NCBI GenBank assembly: GCA_050699035.1
Contig: JBOHDE010000180.1
Span: 1 to 8,211 of the forward strand
From: WHTB01 sp050699035
GTDB lineage: Bacteria > Actinomycetota > Actinomycetes > Propionibacteriales > Nocardioidaceae
Direction of reading: 5' to 3'
DNA length: 8,211 nt
Shown here: positions 1 to 5,300 of the stretch, in pieces
How positions within the stretch are numbered: the first letter of the stretch is position 1
Layout: every line of letters begins with the position of its first letter
Position numbers and translations under genes: made by a program
The notes under the pieces: generated by a model
Told to the model about the DNA's origin: nothing
What the model saw: the letters and a program-made list of their open reading frames with translations, nothing else
The model's database searches: none

Positions 1-218
1 ACTGCCTGATGGTCGCGACCATGCTGCACTCCGTCGCCACCGGCAACATCCTGCCGGCGTCGGTGCCGCTGGTCTGCGTCGACATCAACCCCGCCACCGT
101 GACCAAGCTGGCCGACCGTGGCTCGTCACAGGCGCGCGGGATCGTTACCGACGTCGGCCTGTTCCTCGAGCAGCTGGCGCTGGAGCTGGTCGACCACTAC
201 CGCACCACGCGGTCCTGA
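1..218 (+). CDS. 3' end of ArgZ-like LOR/SDH family protein (TIGR00300-type), partial
   Basis: Only the last ~71 codons are present (codon phase begins at base 3; TGA at 216-218); the gene enters from the left edge. The visible tail reads [20 protein letters not shown], then a [14 protein letters not shown] stretch, then [13 protein letters not shown]. From memory this pattern (a CVDINPAxVTKLxDRGS segment followed by a (G/V)VTDVGxFL segment) closes the TIGR00300 LOR/SDH family, which includes the C-terminal ornithine cyclodeaminase-type domain of cyanobacterial ArgZ/AgrE. Those proteins act in arginine/ornithine to proline catabolism using NAD. The assignment rests on a short tail with no catalytic residues in view, so it is moderate; a different Rossmann-type protein is possible. 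The next gene-like object is more than 400 bases away on the other strand, so there is no operon partner to the right. Confidence 0.6.
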   Translation, partial: CLMVATMLHSVATGNILPASVPLVCVDINPATVTKLADRGSSQARGIVTDVGLFLEQLALELVDHYRTTRS

Positions 219-243
219 CCCAGCGGCTACCGGCGGCCGGGTC
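217..243 (+). terminator. Weak candidate stem-loop at end of the first gene
   Basis: GACCC (217-221) can pair with GGGTC (239-243), and GGC (225-227) with GCC (236-238), with a 3-nt bulge and an 8-nt loop. The stem begins inside the stop codon of the first gene. No T-tract follows, so if it terminates transcription it would be the U-less kind often proposed in actinobacteria. Evidence is structural only. Confidence 0.25.
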
Positions 244-363
244 GACGTCGAAGTTTGCCCAATGGGGGCTCTCCTGCTGGATGTGTGGGTGGGTCTTTCG
301 CCAGCGGGCCCGATTCACTGCCCCGCTCGCTCGGTCCCGCCCGGTCCGGCCATGCGGCGTGAC

Positions 364-380
364 AGTCGTCACCGACGACT
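364..380. repeat. Perfect 7-bp inverted repeat, 3-nt loop
   Basis: AGTCGTC (364-370), ACC, GACGACT (374-380) form a perfect short hairpin. An alternative overlapping fold pairs GTGAC (359-363) with GTCAC (368-372). Function unknown. Confidence 0.5.
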
Positions 381-464
381 TTGCTGTCGTCAGCCGCGGT
401 TGACAGCACACTCGTCGGTTACGGCGGTGGGCGCCAGTCTTCGGACGTCGTGCCCTGCTGCCCG

Positions 465-524
465 TCGACTGGCGCGTTCCGTAGGGACAAACCGGACAGT
501 GGGCCTACGCAACGCGCCAGTCGA
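465..524. repeat. 21-bp inverted repeat pair with 18-nt spacer
   Basis: The left arm (465-485, starting TCGACTGGCGCGTT) and the right arm (504-524, ending AACGCGCCAGTCGA) are reverse complements over 21 positions with one mismatch. The 18-nt spacer is 486-503. The core GCGCCAGTC occurs a third time at 431-439 in the orientation of the right arm, so the left arm could pair with either copy. No T-run lies on either side and no target-site duplication is obvious. It could be a stable RNA hairpin, a dyad protein site, or the abutted ends of a lost mobile element. Confidence 0.65.
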
Positions 525-532
525 TGAGGTGC

Positions 533-550
533 GGTGCCGGTGCCGGTGCC
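533..550. repeat. GGTGCC hexamer x3
   Basis: GGTGCC is repeated exactly three times (533-538, 539-544, 545-550), preceded by the near-copy GGTGCG and followed by GTGCC (551-555). It is a short tandem repeat immediately right of the inverted repeat pair; probably slippage-derived. Confidence 0.6.
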
Positions 551-623
551 GTGCCCCAGCGTCGTCGGTCACGACCGCTGGCGGGCGTAGGCGCCGATCA
601 ACGGACCCGGCCGGGTGGTCGGC

Positions 624-1283
624 TCACGGCCACTGCTCGCGCTGGGCGGTTCCCCAGGCGTGGCGAACCTTTGCGATGGCCTCGGCGGCGAACACGACGA
701 GTCGCGTGCCCGGCGAGCCGCGCCTGCCACGCACTCTCGGACGGTGGCTCGGCGAACAGGTGGCTACGCGGCCGGCCCCCGGTCGGACCGTACTTGGCGA
801 AGAGCTCCGCCGCCGCGGCGGTCAGCGATCCGCGCTCGGCCAACACCCAGAGGTCATACAGGTCACGTGCTGCGGCACGATCGTGCCAAGCGGCGGCATT
901 CGAGCCGGCGAACGACTCGACCGTGGGGACGGTCAGAGATGACGCCTCCGCATCGCTGTACCGCTGCTCCAGCCGACGCCGTTCGACCGGCCACGGCGCG
1001 TACCCTCGTCCGTCCAGAAGTTGCACCCTGATCGAGATGCCGTCAGGCAACTCGAGCACTGCGGGTTGTGTATCGCTGGTCGGTGAGAACGTGGGGCGCC
1101 AGGAGACGCGGCCGTGGCTGCGCAGCAGGCCGGACTCGATGCTCTTGACAACGCGGGCTGAGATGTCCCGATCGCGTGATCACGACGCACCTGCTCGTCG
1201 GCGACGCCGAATCGTTCGACCTCATGTCGGCGCAGGCAGGCCCGCGAGAACCCTTCGCAGCGGATCGCAGTCGTGGTCGCCCG
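624..1283 (-). pseudogene. Decayed AbiEii/AbiGii-family nucleotidyltransferase (toxin) gene
   Basis: Three pieces of one protein lie in two frames on the minus strand. Piece 1 (about 1230-1170) reads RHEVERFGVADEQVRRDHAI, the expected N-terminal helix region of actinobacterial AbiEii proteins. Piece 2 (1167 to about 709, another frame, entered after a stop at 1180-1182) carries VLELPDGISIRVQLLDG, LEQRYSD and AARDLYDLWVLAERG, the hallmark C-terminal half. Piece 3 (about 705-624, frame of piece 1) reads LVVFAAEAIAKVRHAW and ends QREQWP at TGA 624-626, the normal family ending. The stretch expected between pieces 1 and 2, holding the GG(T/F)AL and DxD-type catalytic motifs, is missing, so the nucleotidyltransferase active site is gone. 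No AbiEi-type antitoxin gene is present. AbiEii toxins modify nucleic-acid substrates in phage-defence or toxin-antitoxin settings; this copy cannot do so. Family call is confident; exact boundaries are approximate, and the N-terminal fragment starts right after the stop of the upstream phosphotransferase gene. Confidence 0.8.
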
Positions 1284-2285
1284 TCAAAGGATCCGGCACG
1301 GCAGGGTGCTCAGCCAATCGAGCGTCGCCACGAACGCATCCCAAGACCAGCCGGTGTCGGCCGTCGTTTCGGGGGTGTACCTCAGCAGCTCGACGAAGGC
1401 GGCGAGGTCGGTCAGCGCCCACGCGAGGCGGTAGCGGGCGAGCAGCTCGGGGCTGAGCGGCCGGCCGCTCCGGGCGACGTACTCAGCCGACGCCTGTCCG
1501 TCGGTGCGGTCGTCGAGCAGCCAGACGTCCCGCTCCGGCGGCGCCAGCAGAGCGGTGTCCCAGTCGACCAGCACCAACCAGTCGGGCGTGCGGATCAGGT
1601 TGCCCGGGTGCGGCTCGCCGTGGGTGAGGACCAGCCGGTCAGCCTGTGGCCCGGCCGCTGCCACCAGTCGGTCGTGCTCGCGCAGCACGCGTTCGACGCC
1701 CTCGGCGTGCCGGGCGAGCAGCGGTCGGAGGCGCTCGCCGTACGGTCCGGGCCACCCGTCGGCGTCGTCCCGCTCGGCGAGTGCCTGCTCGAACCGGGCC
1801 CGACCGGGCAGTAGAAACGTCTCGACGCCGACACCGCCGTCGCCACCCGCGAGCGGCGCCGCATGCAGGGAGCAGAGCATGCCAATCAACTCGGCCGCAA
1901 AGATCGACGTCAGCGGGTCGGAGAAGTTGCCCGACCGGCCAGCCACGTACGGATACAGCGCGAGCGCGTAACCACCGGGGAGCCGGCGAACGATCGATCC
2001 GTCGCGCGTGCGGATCGGCGCCACCACGAAGGCCAAGCCGGCGTCTCGGACTGTCGCAGCCACCGCCAGTGCAGCGCTCAGCCGGTCCGCCGACTCCTCC
2101 GGGCCTTCCTCGGCCAGCACGTCGACCGACGCGAACCACCGGCCGCCCGCCGCATCGACGACCGACCAGTGGTGGCTGCCGTACCCGATCGGTTGGTACT
2201 CCGCCGTGACCGACGGCAGCCCCCACCCGTCGGACACGGCGGCCGCGACGACCGCGTCAGGAAGGTCGGGCGGTCTGCTCTGCAT
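1284..2285 (-). CDS. APH-family phosphotransferase, APH(9)/spectinomycin-kinase-like
   Basis: A 333-aa cytosolic kinase-fold protein of the aminoglycoside phosphotransferase/choline kinase superfamily. The catalytic loop is HGEPHPGN (residues 222-229) and the metal-binding segment is VDWDTALLAPPERD (240-253); the LLAPPERD part strongly recalls APH(9)-type spectinomycin phosphotransferases. LPGGYALALYPYVAGR (102-117) fits the hinge between the N- and C-lobes. The usual catalytic Asp of HxDxxxxN is Glu224 here; as I recall this is shared with many actinobacterial relatives, so the protein may still be active. Its substrate could be an aminocyclitol or an unrelated small molecule. The ATG at 2285 is preceded by GGAG with 9-nt spacing. 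The gene lies 52 bases behind the GNAT gene on the same strand, suggesting one transcript. Family certain; drug specificity unproven. Confidence 0.85.
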   Translation of the reverse strand: MQSRPPDLPDAVVAAAVSDGWGLPSVTAEYQPIGYGSHHWSVVDAAGGRWFASVDVLAEEGPEESADRLSAALAVAATVRDAGLAFVVAPIRTRDGSIVRRLPGGYALALYPYVAGRSGNFSDPLTSIFAAELIGMLCSLHAAPLAGGDGGVGVETFLLPGRARFEQALAERDDADGWPGPYGERLRPLLARHAEGVERVLREHDRLVAAAGPQADRLVLTHGEPHPGNLIRTPDWLVLVDWDTALLAPPERDVWLLDDRTDGQASAEYVARSGRPLSPELLARYRLAWALTDLAAFVELLRYTPETTADTGWSWDAFVATLDWLSTLPCRIL

Positions 2286-2337
2286 CGCGGCTGACTCCAG
2301 GGATGTTGTGCGGAGAAGCGCATCCGGCTGTTCGCCG

Positions 2338-2874
2338 CTAGCGCACGGGGACGGTCGTCAACGCCTGAAACATGAGGTGGTCCTGCCACTCTCCGGCGAT
2401 GTTGAGATAGGCCTGTGCCAGCCCGAAGCGGACGAACCCGTTGCGCTCCAGCACCCGTTGCGACGCGACGTTGTGCAGCAGCGTCTCTGCCTGGATGCGG
2501 TGCAGCCCCAGCTCGTCGAAGGCGACCCGCATGATGTCGCGCAGAGCGGCGCTGACGAGACCTCGACCGTTGTCGGCCTCTCTCAGCCAGAAGCCCACGC
2601 TGCACGACTGCAGTGGGCCACGGACGATGCCGTTGAGCGTGATACGTCCGACCACGTGACCGGACTCGTCGAAGATGACGTGAGGCAGGCTCGCCCCCTT
2701 CGCGTACTCATCGAGCGTGGCGCGGATGACCTGACGCTGTCCGTCGACGGTGAAGTAGTCATCCGCACGGACGGGCTCCCAGGGCGCGAGGAAGTCGCGG
2801 TTGGTGCGGAGCAGCTCCGCCAGGACCGGCGCGTCGTCGATCGTCATGAGTCGAGTCGAGCAGCTGTTGGTCAT
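2338..2874 (-). CDS. RimJ/RimL-type GNAT N-acetyltransferase
   Basis: A 178-aa GNAT protein that would transfer acetyl from acetyl-CoA to an amine, often the N-terminus of a ribosomal protein in the RimJ/RimL group. The acetyl-CoA pyrophosphate loop is NGRGLVSAA (102-110), preceded by the beta-4 strand CSVGFWL (91-97). The C-terminal half, LHRIQAE (124-130), NVASQRVLERNGFVRFG (135-151) and AQAYLNIAGEWQDHLMF (153-169), matches the order and spacing of RimJ (HR...N..S...L...GF...G.....Y..I.G.W.DH). The start ATG (2872-2874) has a near-ideal GGGGAGGAGG at 2881-2890, six bases upstream. It heads a likely operon with the downstream phosphotransferase and is divergent from the Tet-like gene. Small-molecule (drug) acetylation cannot be excluded. 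Confidence 0.88.
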   Translation of the reverse strand: MTNSCSTRLMTIDDAPVLAELLRTNRDFLAPWEPVRADDYFTVDGQRQVIRATLDEYAKGASLPHVIFDESGHVVGRITLNGIVRGPLQSCSVGFWLREADNGRGLVSAALRDIMRVAFDELGLHRIQAETLLHNVASQRVLERNGFVRFGLAQAYLNIAGEWQDHLMFQALTTVPVR

Positions 2875-2880
2875 CGCTGA

Positions 2881-2890
2881 CCTCCTCCCC
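2881..2890 (-). promoter_or_regulatory. Strong ribosome binding site of the GNAT gene
   Basis: Read on the minus strand this is GGGGAGGAGG, six bases before the ATG at 2874. It fixes the start and suggests efficient translation. Confidence 0.8.
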
Positions 2891-3008
2891 CTGTGGTGGC
2901 CCGACCTTAGCCAACCCCGACGATGGACTGCGCCACAAATTCGTTTGCCGTCCGGGTGCCGATCTGCTGCACTGCCCGTACCACAGCCGATCGACCAAGG
3001 AGACGGAA
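2891..3008. promoter_or_regulatory. Divergent promoter region between GNAT and Tet-like genes
   Basis: This stretch must hold start signals for both directions. A local AT-rich patch (CACAAATTCGTTTG, about 2934-2947) sits near the middle and contains CAAA/TTTG symmetry. CTGTGGT (2891-2897) is the reverse complement of ACCACAG (2980-2986), bracketing the region. No convincing -35/-10 pair was found on either strand. AT-rich patches beside -35 elements occur in WhiB7-type promoters, but the spacing does not fit well enough to claim that here. Confidence 0.35.
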
Positions 3009-3119
3009 ATGAGGCGAGCGTTCATGTCCACCCCGATGGGAATCATCACCTACTCGAAGGACCTGACGCTCGATGCATACGTTGAACTTGGGGATTCTGG
3101 CGCATGTCGACGCCGGTAA
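3009..3119 (+). CDS. Short leader ORF overlapping the start of the Tet-like gene
   Basis: A 36-codon ORF starts at ATG 3009-3011 with a canonical AGGAG (2998-3002) six bases upstream, better placed than the site of the main gene. It encodes MRRAFMSTPMGIITYSKDLT and 16 more residues, ending at TAA 3117-3119, 47 bases inside the next gene in another frame. Further in-frame ATGs are at 3024 and 3036. The product matches no protein I recognise. Its position, good ribosome binding site and overlap with the Shine-Dalgarno and start codon of a ribosomal protection gene suggest a regulatory leader peptide like those before tet(M) or erm genes. Codons 3-7 form one arm of a stem whose other arm includes the downstream ribosome binding site. 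A chance ORF remains possible. Confidence 0.5.
   Translation: MRRAFMSTPMGIITYSKDLTLDAYVELGDSGACRRR
3015..3072 (+). promoter_or_regulatory. Candidate translational attenuator stem before the Tet-like start codon
   Basis: CGAGCGT (3015-3021) pairs perfectly with ACGCTCG (3066-3072), which ends at the base before the ATG at 3073. Above a small internal loop, GTCC (3026-3029) pairs with GGAC (3059-3062). The latter includes the GGA of the main gene's Shine-Dalgarno AAGGA (3057-3061). The left arms lie within the leader ORF, so a ribosome on early leader codons would open the stem. This is inferred from sequence; folding energy was not computed. Confidence 0.5.
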
Positions 3120-5088
3120 GACAACCCTGACCGAGCGGCTCCTCCATGCCGCCGGCGTGATCGACGAGATCGGCAGCGTCGACGACGGAAACACCCAGAC
3201 CGACTCGCTCGCGTTGGAACGTCAGCGCGGCATCACGATCAAGTCCGCGGTCGCCTCGTTCCAGCTCGACGACGTCTCGGTCAACCTGATCGACACGCCC
3301 GGCCACCCGGACTTCATCGCCGAGGTGGAGCGCGTGCTGGACGTGCTCGACGGCGCCGTGCTGGTCGTCTCCGCCGTCGAGGGGGTGCAGCCGCAGACCC
3401 AGGCCCTGATGCGGGCGCTGCAGCGGCTGCGTATCCCCACCCTCATCTACGTGAACAAGATCGACCGCGGTGGGGCGCAGTTCACCGGTGTGCTCAAGAG
3501 CATCGCAGCGAAGCTGTCACCGGCCACCATCGCGATGGGATCGGTCGACGGGATCGGCACCCGCGGCGCCACCTGTGCGCCGTACTCCGCCACCGACGCC
3601 GACTTCACCTCGGGGCTGGTCGACCTCCTCGCCGACCACGACGAGGCGCTGCTGGCCGCGTACGTCGACGACGAGGCGACCGTCTCGTACCCCCGACTCC
3701 TTCACCGGCTTGCCGCGCAGACCGGTCGGGCGCTCGTGCACCCGGTGTTCTTCGGCTCGGCGGTCACCGGCGCCGGCGTCGAGTCGCTGATCGCCGGCAT
3801 CAAGGAGCTGTTGCCGGCCGCCGAAGGCGACGGCGAGGGCCCGCTCTCGGCCGGCGTGTTCAAGGTCGAACGTGGTCCCAACGGGGAGAAGGTCGCGTAC
3901 GTCCGGATGTTCTCGGGAGCAGTGCGCACGCGGGACCGTCTGCAGGTGCGTGGAGGCGTCGAGGCGAAGGTCACCGCCGTCAGCGTGTTCGACGGCGGTG
4001 CGGCCGTCCGGCGAGACGCGGTCGTCGCCGGACAGATCGGACTGCTGTGGGGACTCGGTGAGGTCCAGATCGGCGACACCCTCGGCGTCTCACGAACGCC
4101 GGGTTCCGCACGTCGACACTTCGCTCCGCCCACGCTGGAGACGATCGTCGTCTCCAGCCGGTCCTCCGACCAGGGATCGCTGCACATCGCGCTCACCCGG
4201 CTCGCCGAGCAGGACCCGCTGATCAACCTGCGGCAGGACCGGGTACGGCGGGAGATCTCGGTCTCGCTGTACGGCGAGGTGCAGAAGGAAGTCATCCAGG
4301 CCACCCTGGCGAACGACTTCGGCGTCGACGTCACCTTCCGCGAGACGACGACCATCTGCATCGAACGGCCGGTGAGCACCGGTGCCGCCGTCGAGACGAT
4401 GGGCAAGGGGTCGAACCCGTTCCTGGCCACCGTCGGGCTGCGCATCGAGCCGACTCCGACCGACACCGGCGTGACGTTCCGGCTGGGTGTCGAGGCTGGC
4501 GCCATGCCGTCGGCGTTCTTCAACGCCGTCGAGGAAACGGTGCGACAGACGCTGGACCAAGGGCTCTACGGCTGGCGGGTCACCGACTGTGCGGTCACCC
4601 TGACCCACTCCGGTTACGCGGCGCGGCAGAGCCACTCCCACGGTGTCTTCGACAAGAGCATGTCGAGCACCGCCGGCGACTTCCGGCAGCTGACGCCGCT
4701 GGTCGTGATGAGTGCTCTCGAGCAGGCGGGCACCGGGGTGTACGAGCCGATCCACCACTTCCAGCTCGATGTTCCTGGCGACACGATCGGGTCGATCCTG
4801 CCGACGCTGGCCCAGCTGCGAGCCGTCCCGAAGGCGCCGAGCGCGGGGCGTTCGTCGTACCTGCTGGAGGGCGAGATCCCGGCGGCTCGGGTGCACGAGC
4901 TACAGCAGCAGCTGCCGGAACTCACCAGCGGCGAAGGCGTCCTGGAGTCCGCCTTCGACCACTACCGGCTGGTCCGCGGCAGCGTCCCCACCCGGCCGCG
5001 GTCGGACCACAACCCGCTCAACCGCACGGAGTACCTTCTGCAGGTCGTTCGACGGGTAGCCCGGGGATCGGCGGACCCACACGCGTGA
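3073..5088 (+). CDS. Tet/Otr(A)-like ribosomal protection GTPase
   Basis: A 671-aa EF-G-like translational GTPase of the tetracycline ribosomal protection group; such proteins bind the ribosome and dislodge tetracycline from the 30S decoding site using GTP. The G-domain motifs are complete: AHVDAGKT (10-17), RGIT (52-55), DTPGH (74-78), NKID (128-131) and GSA (228-230). The N-terminus MHTLNLGILAHVDAGKTTLT closely resembles Otr(A) of Streptomyces rimosus as I recall it. Domain IV includes LYGWRVTDCAVTLTHSGY (498-515) and SSTAGDFRQLTPLVV (531-545). The C-terminal GEIPAARVHELQQQLPELT (600-618) fits domain V, and the tail RPRSDHNPLNRTEYL follows. The domain IV tip differs from Tet(M) (see findings). 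ATG 3073 has AAGGA at 3057-3061, 11 bases upstream, overlapped by the leader ORF. Family is certain; whether the drug is tetracycline is not. Confidence 0.92.
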   Translation: MHTLNLGILAHVDAGKTTLTERLLHAAGVIDEIGSVDDGNTQTDSLALERQRGITIKSAVASFQLDDVSVNLIDTPGHPDFIAEVERVLDVLDGAVLVVSAVEGVQPQTQALMRALQRLRIPTLIYVNKIDRGGAQFTGVLKSIAAKLSPATIAMGSVDGIGTRGATCAPYSATDADFTSGLVDLLADHDEALLAAYVDDEATVSYPRLLHRLAAQTGRALVHPVFFGSAVTGAGVESLIAGIKELLPAAEGDGEGPLSAGVFKVERGPNGEKVAYVRMFSGAVRTRDRLQVRGGVEAKVTAVSVFDGGAAVRRDAVVAGQIGLLWGLGEVQIGDTLGVSRTPGSARRHFAPPTLETIVVSSRSSDQGSLHIALTRLAEQDPLINLRQDRVRREISVSLYGEVQKEVIQATLANDFGVDVTFRETTTICIERPVSTGAAVETMGKGSNPFLATVGLRIEPTPTDTGVTFRLGVEAGAMPSAFFNAVEETVRQTLDQGLYGWRVTDCAVTLTHSGYAARQSHSHGVFDKSMSSTAGDFRQLTPLVVMSALEQAGTGVYEPIHHFQLDVPGDTIGSILPTLAQLRAVPKAPSAGRSSYLLEGEIPAARVHELQQQLPELTSGEGVLESAFDHYRLVRGSVPTRPRSDHNPLNRTEYLLQVVRRVARGSADPHA

Positions 5089-5189
5089 CTTTTCTTCGCG
5101 GCGTTGTCGATCTGGGCAGGGTCGGTGTGTCGACGAGGTAAGAGCAGTTGATGACACGACTGGACGACAAGCACTCGGAGGTGCCTGAC

Positions 5190-5300
5190 ATGACGACGGA
5201 ATTCGAGGTGCGGTGGGAGGGCGAGCTGCCCGCGACACCGCAGCAGGTCTGGGACGCGTTCACGCTCCATACCGCCGGCTGGATCTGGCCGACCGAGTAC
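5190..5300 (+). pseudogene. 5' fragment of an SRPBCC (AHSA1-like) protein gene
   Basis: The ATG at 5190 has GGAGG (5177-5181) eight bases upstream and opens a good SRPBCC N-terminus: MTTEFEVRWEGELPATPQQV, then WDAFTLHTAGWIWPTEY to residue 37. The strand beta-1 plus helix (PATPQQVWDAFT) is typical of START/AHSA1-like ligand-binding proteins. After codon 37 similarity stops abruptly and the frame runs out at TGA 5358-5360 through sequence that, in another frame, belongs to a sigma factor. Full-length members have roughly 140-160 residues, so about three quarters is missing. An in-frame ATG at 5151, with GAGGTA at 5135-5140, would add 13 residues and is less typical. The fragment can still be translated but could not form a complete fold. 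Confidence 0.75.

Larger units (their letters stand above)
219..623. other. Non-coding stretch with several inverted repeats
   Basis: About 400 bases in which no reading frame gives a recognisable protein; the long open frames across it on both strands translate to arginine/serine-rich, low-information sequence expected from random GC-rich DNA. What is visible is structure: AGTCGTC/GACGACT around ACC at 364-380, TGCTGTC/GACAGCA at 382-408, a 21-bp inverted repeat pair at 465-485 and 504-524, and a GGTGCC hexamer repeated three times at 533-550. No tRNA, rRNA or clear promoter was seen. It could be eroded coding DNA, a mobile-element scar or an uncharacterised structured RNA. Confidence 0.6.

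Noticed and set aside
400..428. TTGACA hexamer as a -35 promoter element
   Set aside because: No -10-like hexamer at 16-18 bases and no gene start downstream; the hexamer is also part of the TGCTGTC/GACAGCA dyad.
118..942. Long plus-strand open frame (274 codons)
   Set aside because: The translation is Arg/Ser/Pro-rich with no recognisable motif. It runs out of frame through the end of the first gene and antisense to the AbiEii remnant; a GC-bias open frame.
524..1456. Plus-strand open frame of 310 codons
   Set aside because: Antisense to the AbiEii remnant and to the end of the phosphotransferase gene; low-complexity arginine-rich translation, no ribosome binding site, no family resemblance.
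2891..2950. WhiB7-type promoter for the GNAT or Tet-like gene
   Set aside because: An AT-rich patch exists at 2934-2947, but no -35/-10 pair with correct spacing could be placed on either strand.
4090..4896. Minus-strand open frame of 268 codons inside the Tet-like gene
   Set aside because: Antisense shadow of a clearly conserved coding sequence.
5213..5299. GTG 5213 as a genuine start of the sigma-tail frame
   Set aside because: The residues it would add are the out-of-frame reading of a well-matched SRPBCC N-terminus, and no sigma domain 2 or 4 sequence appears there.
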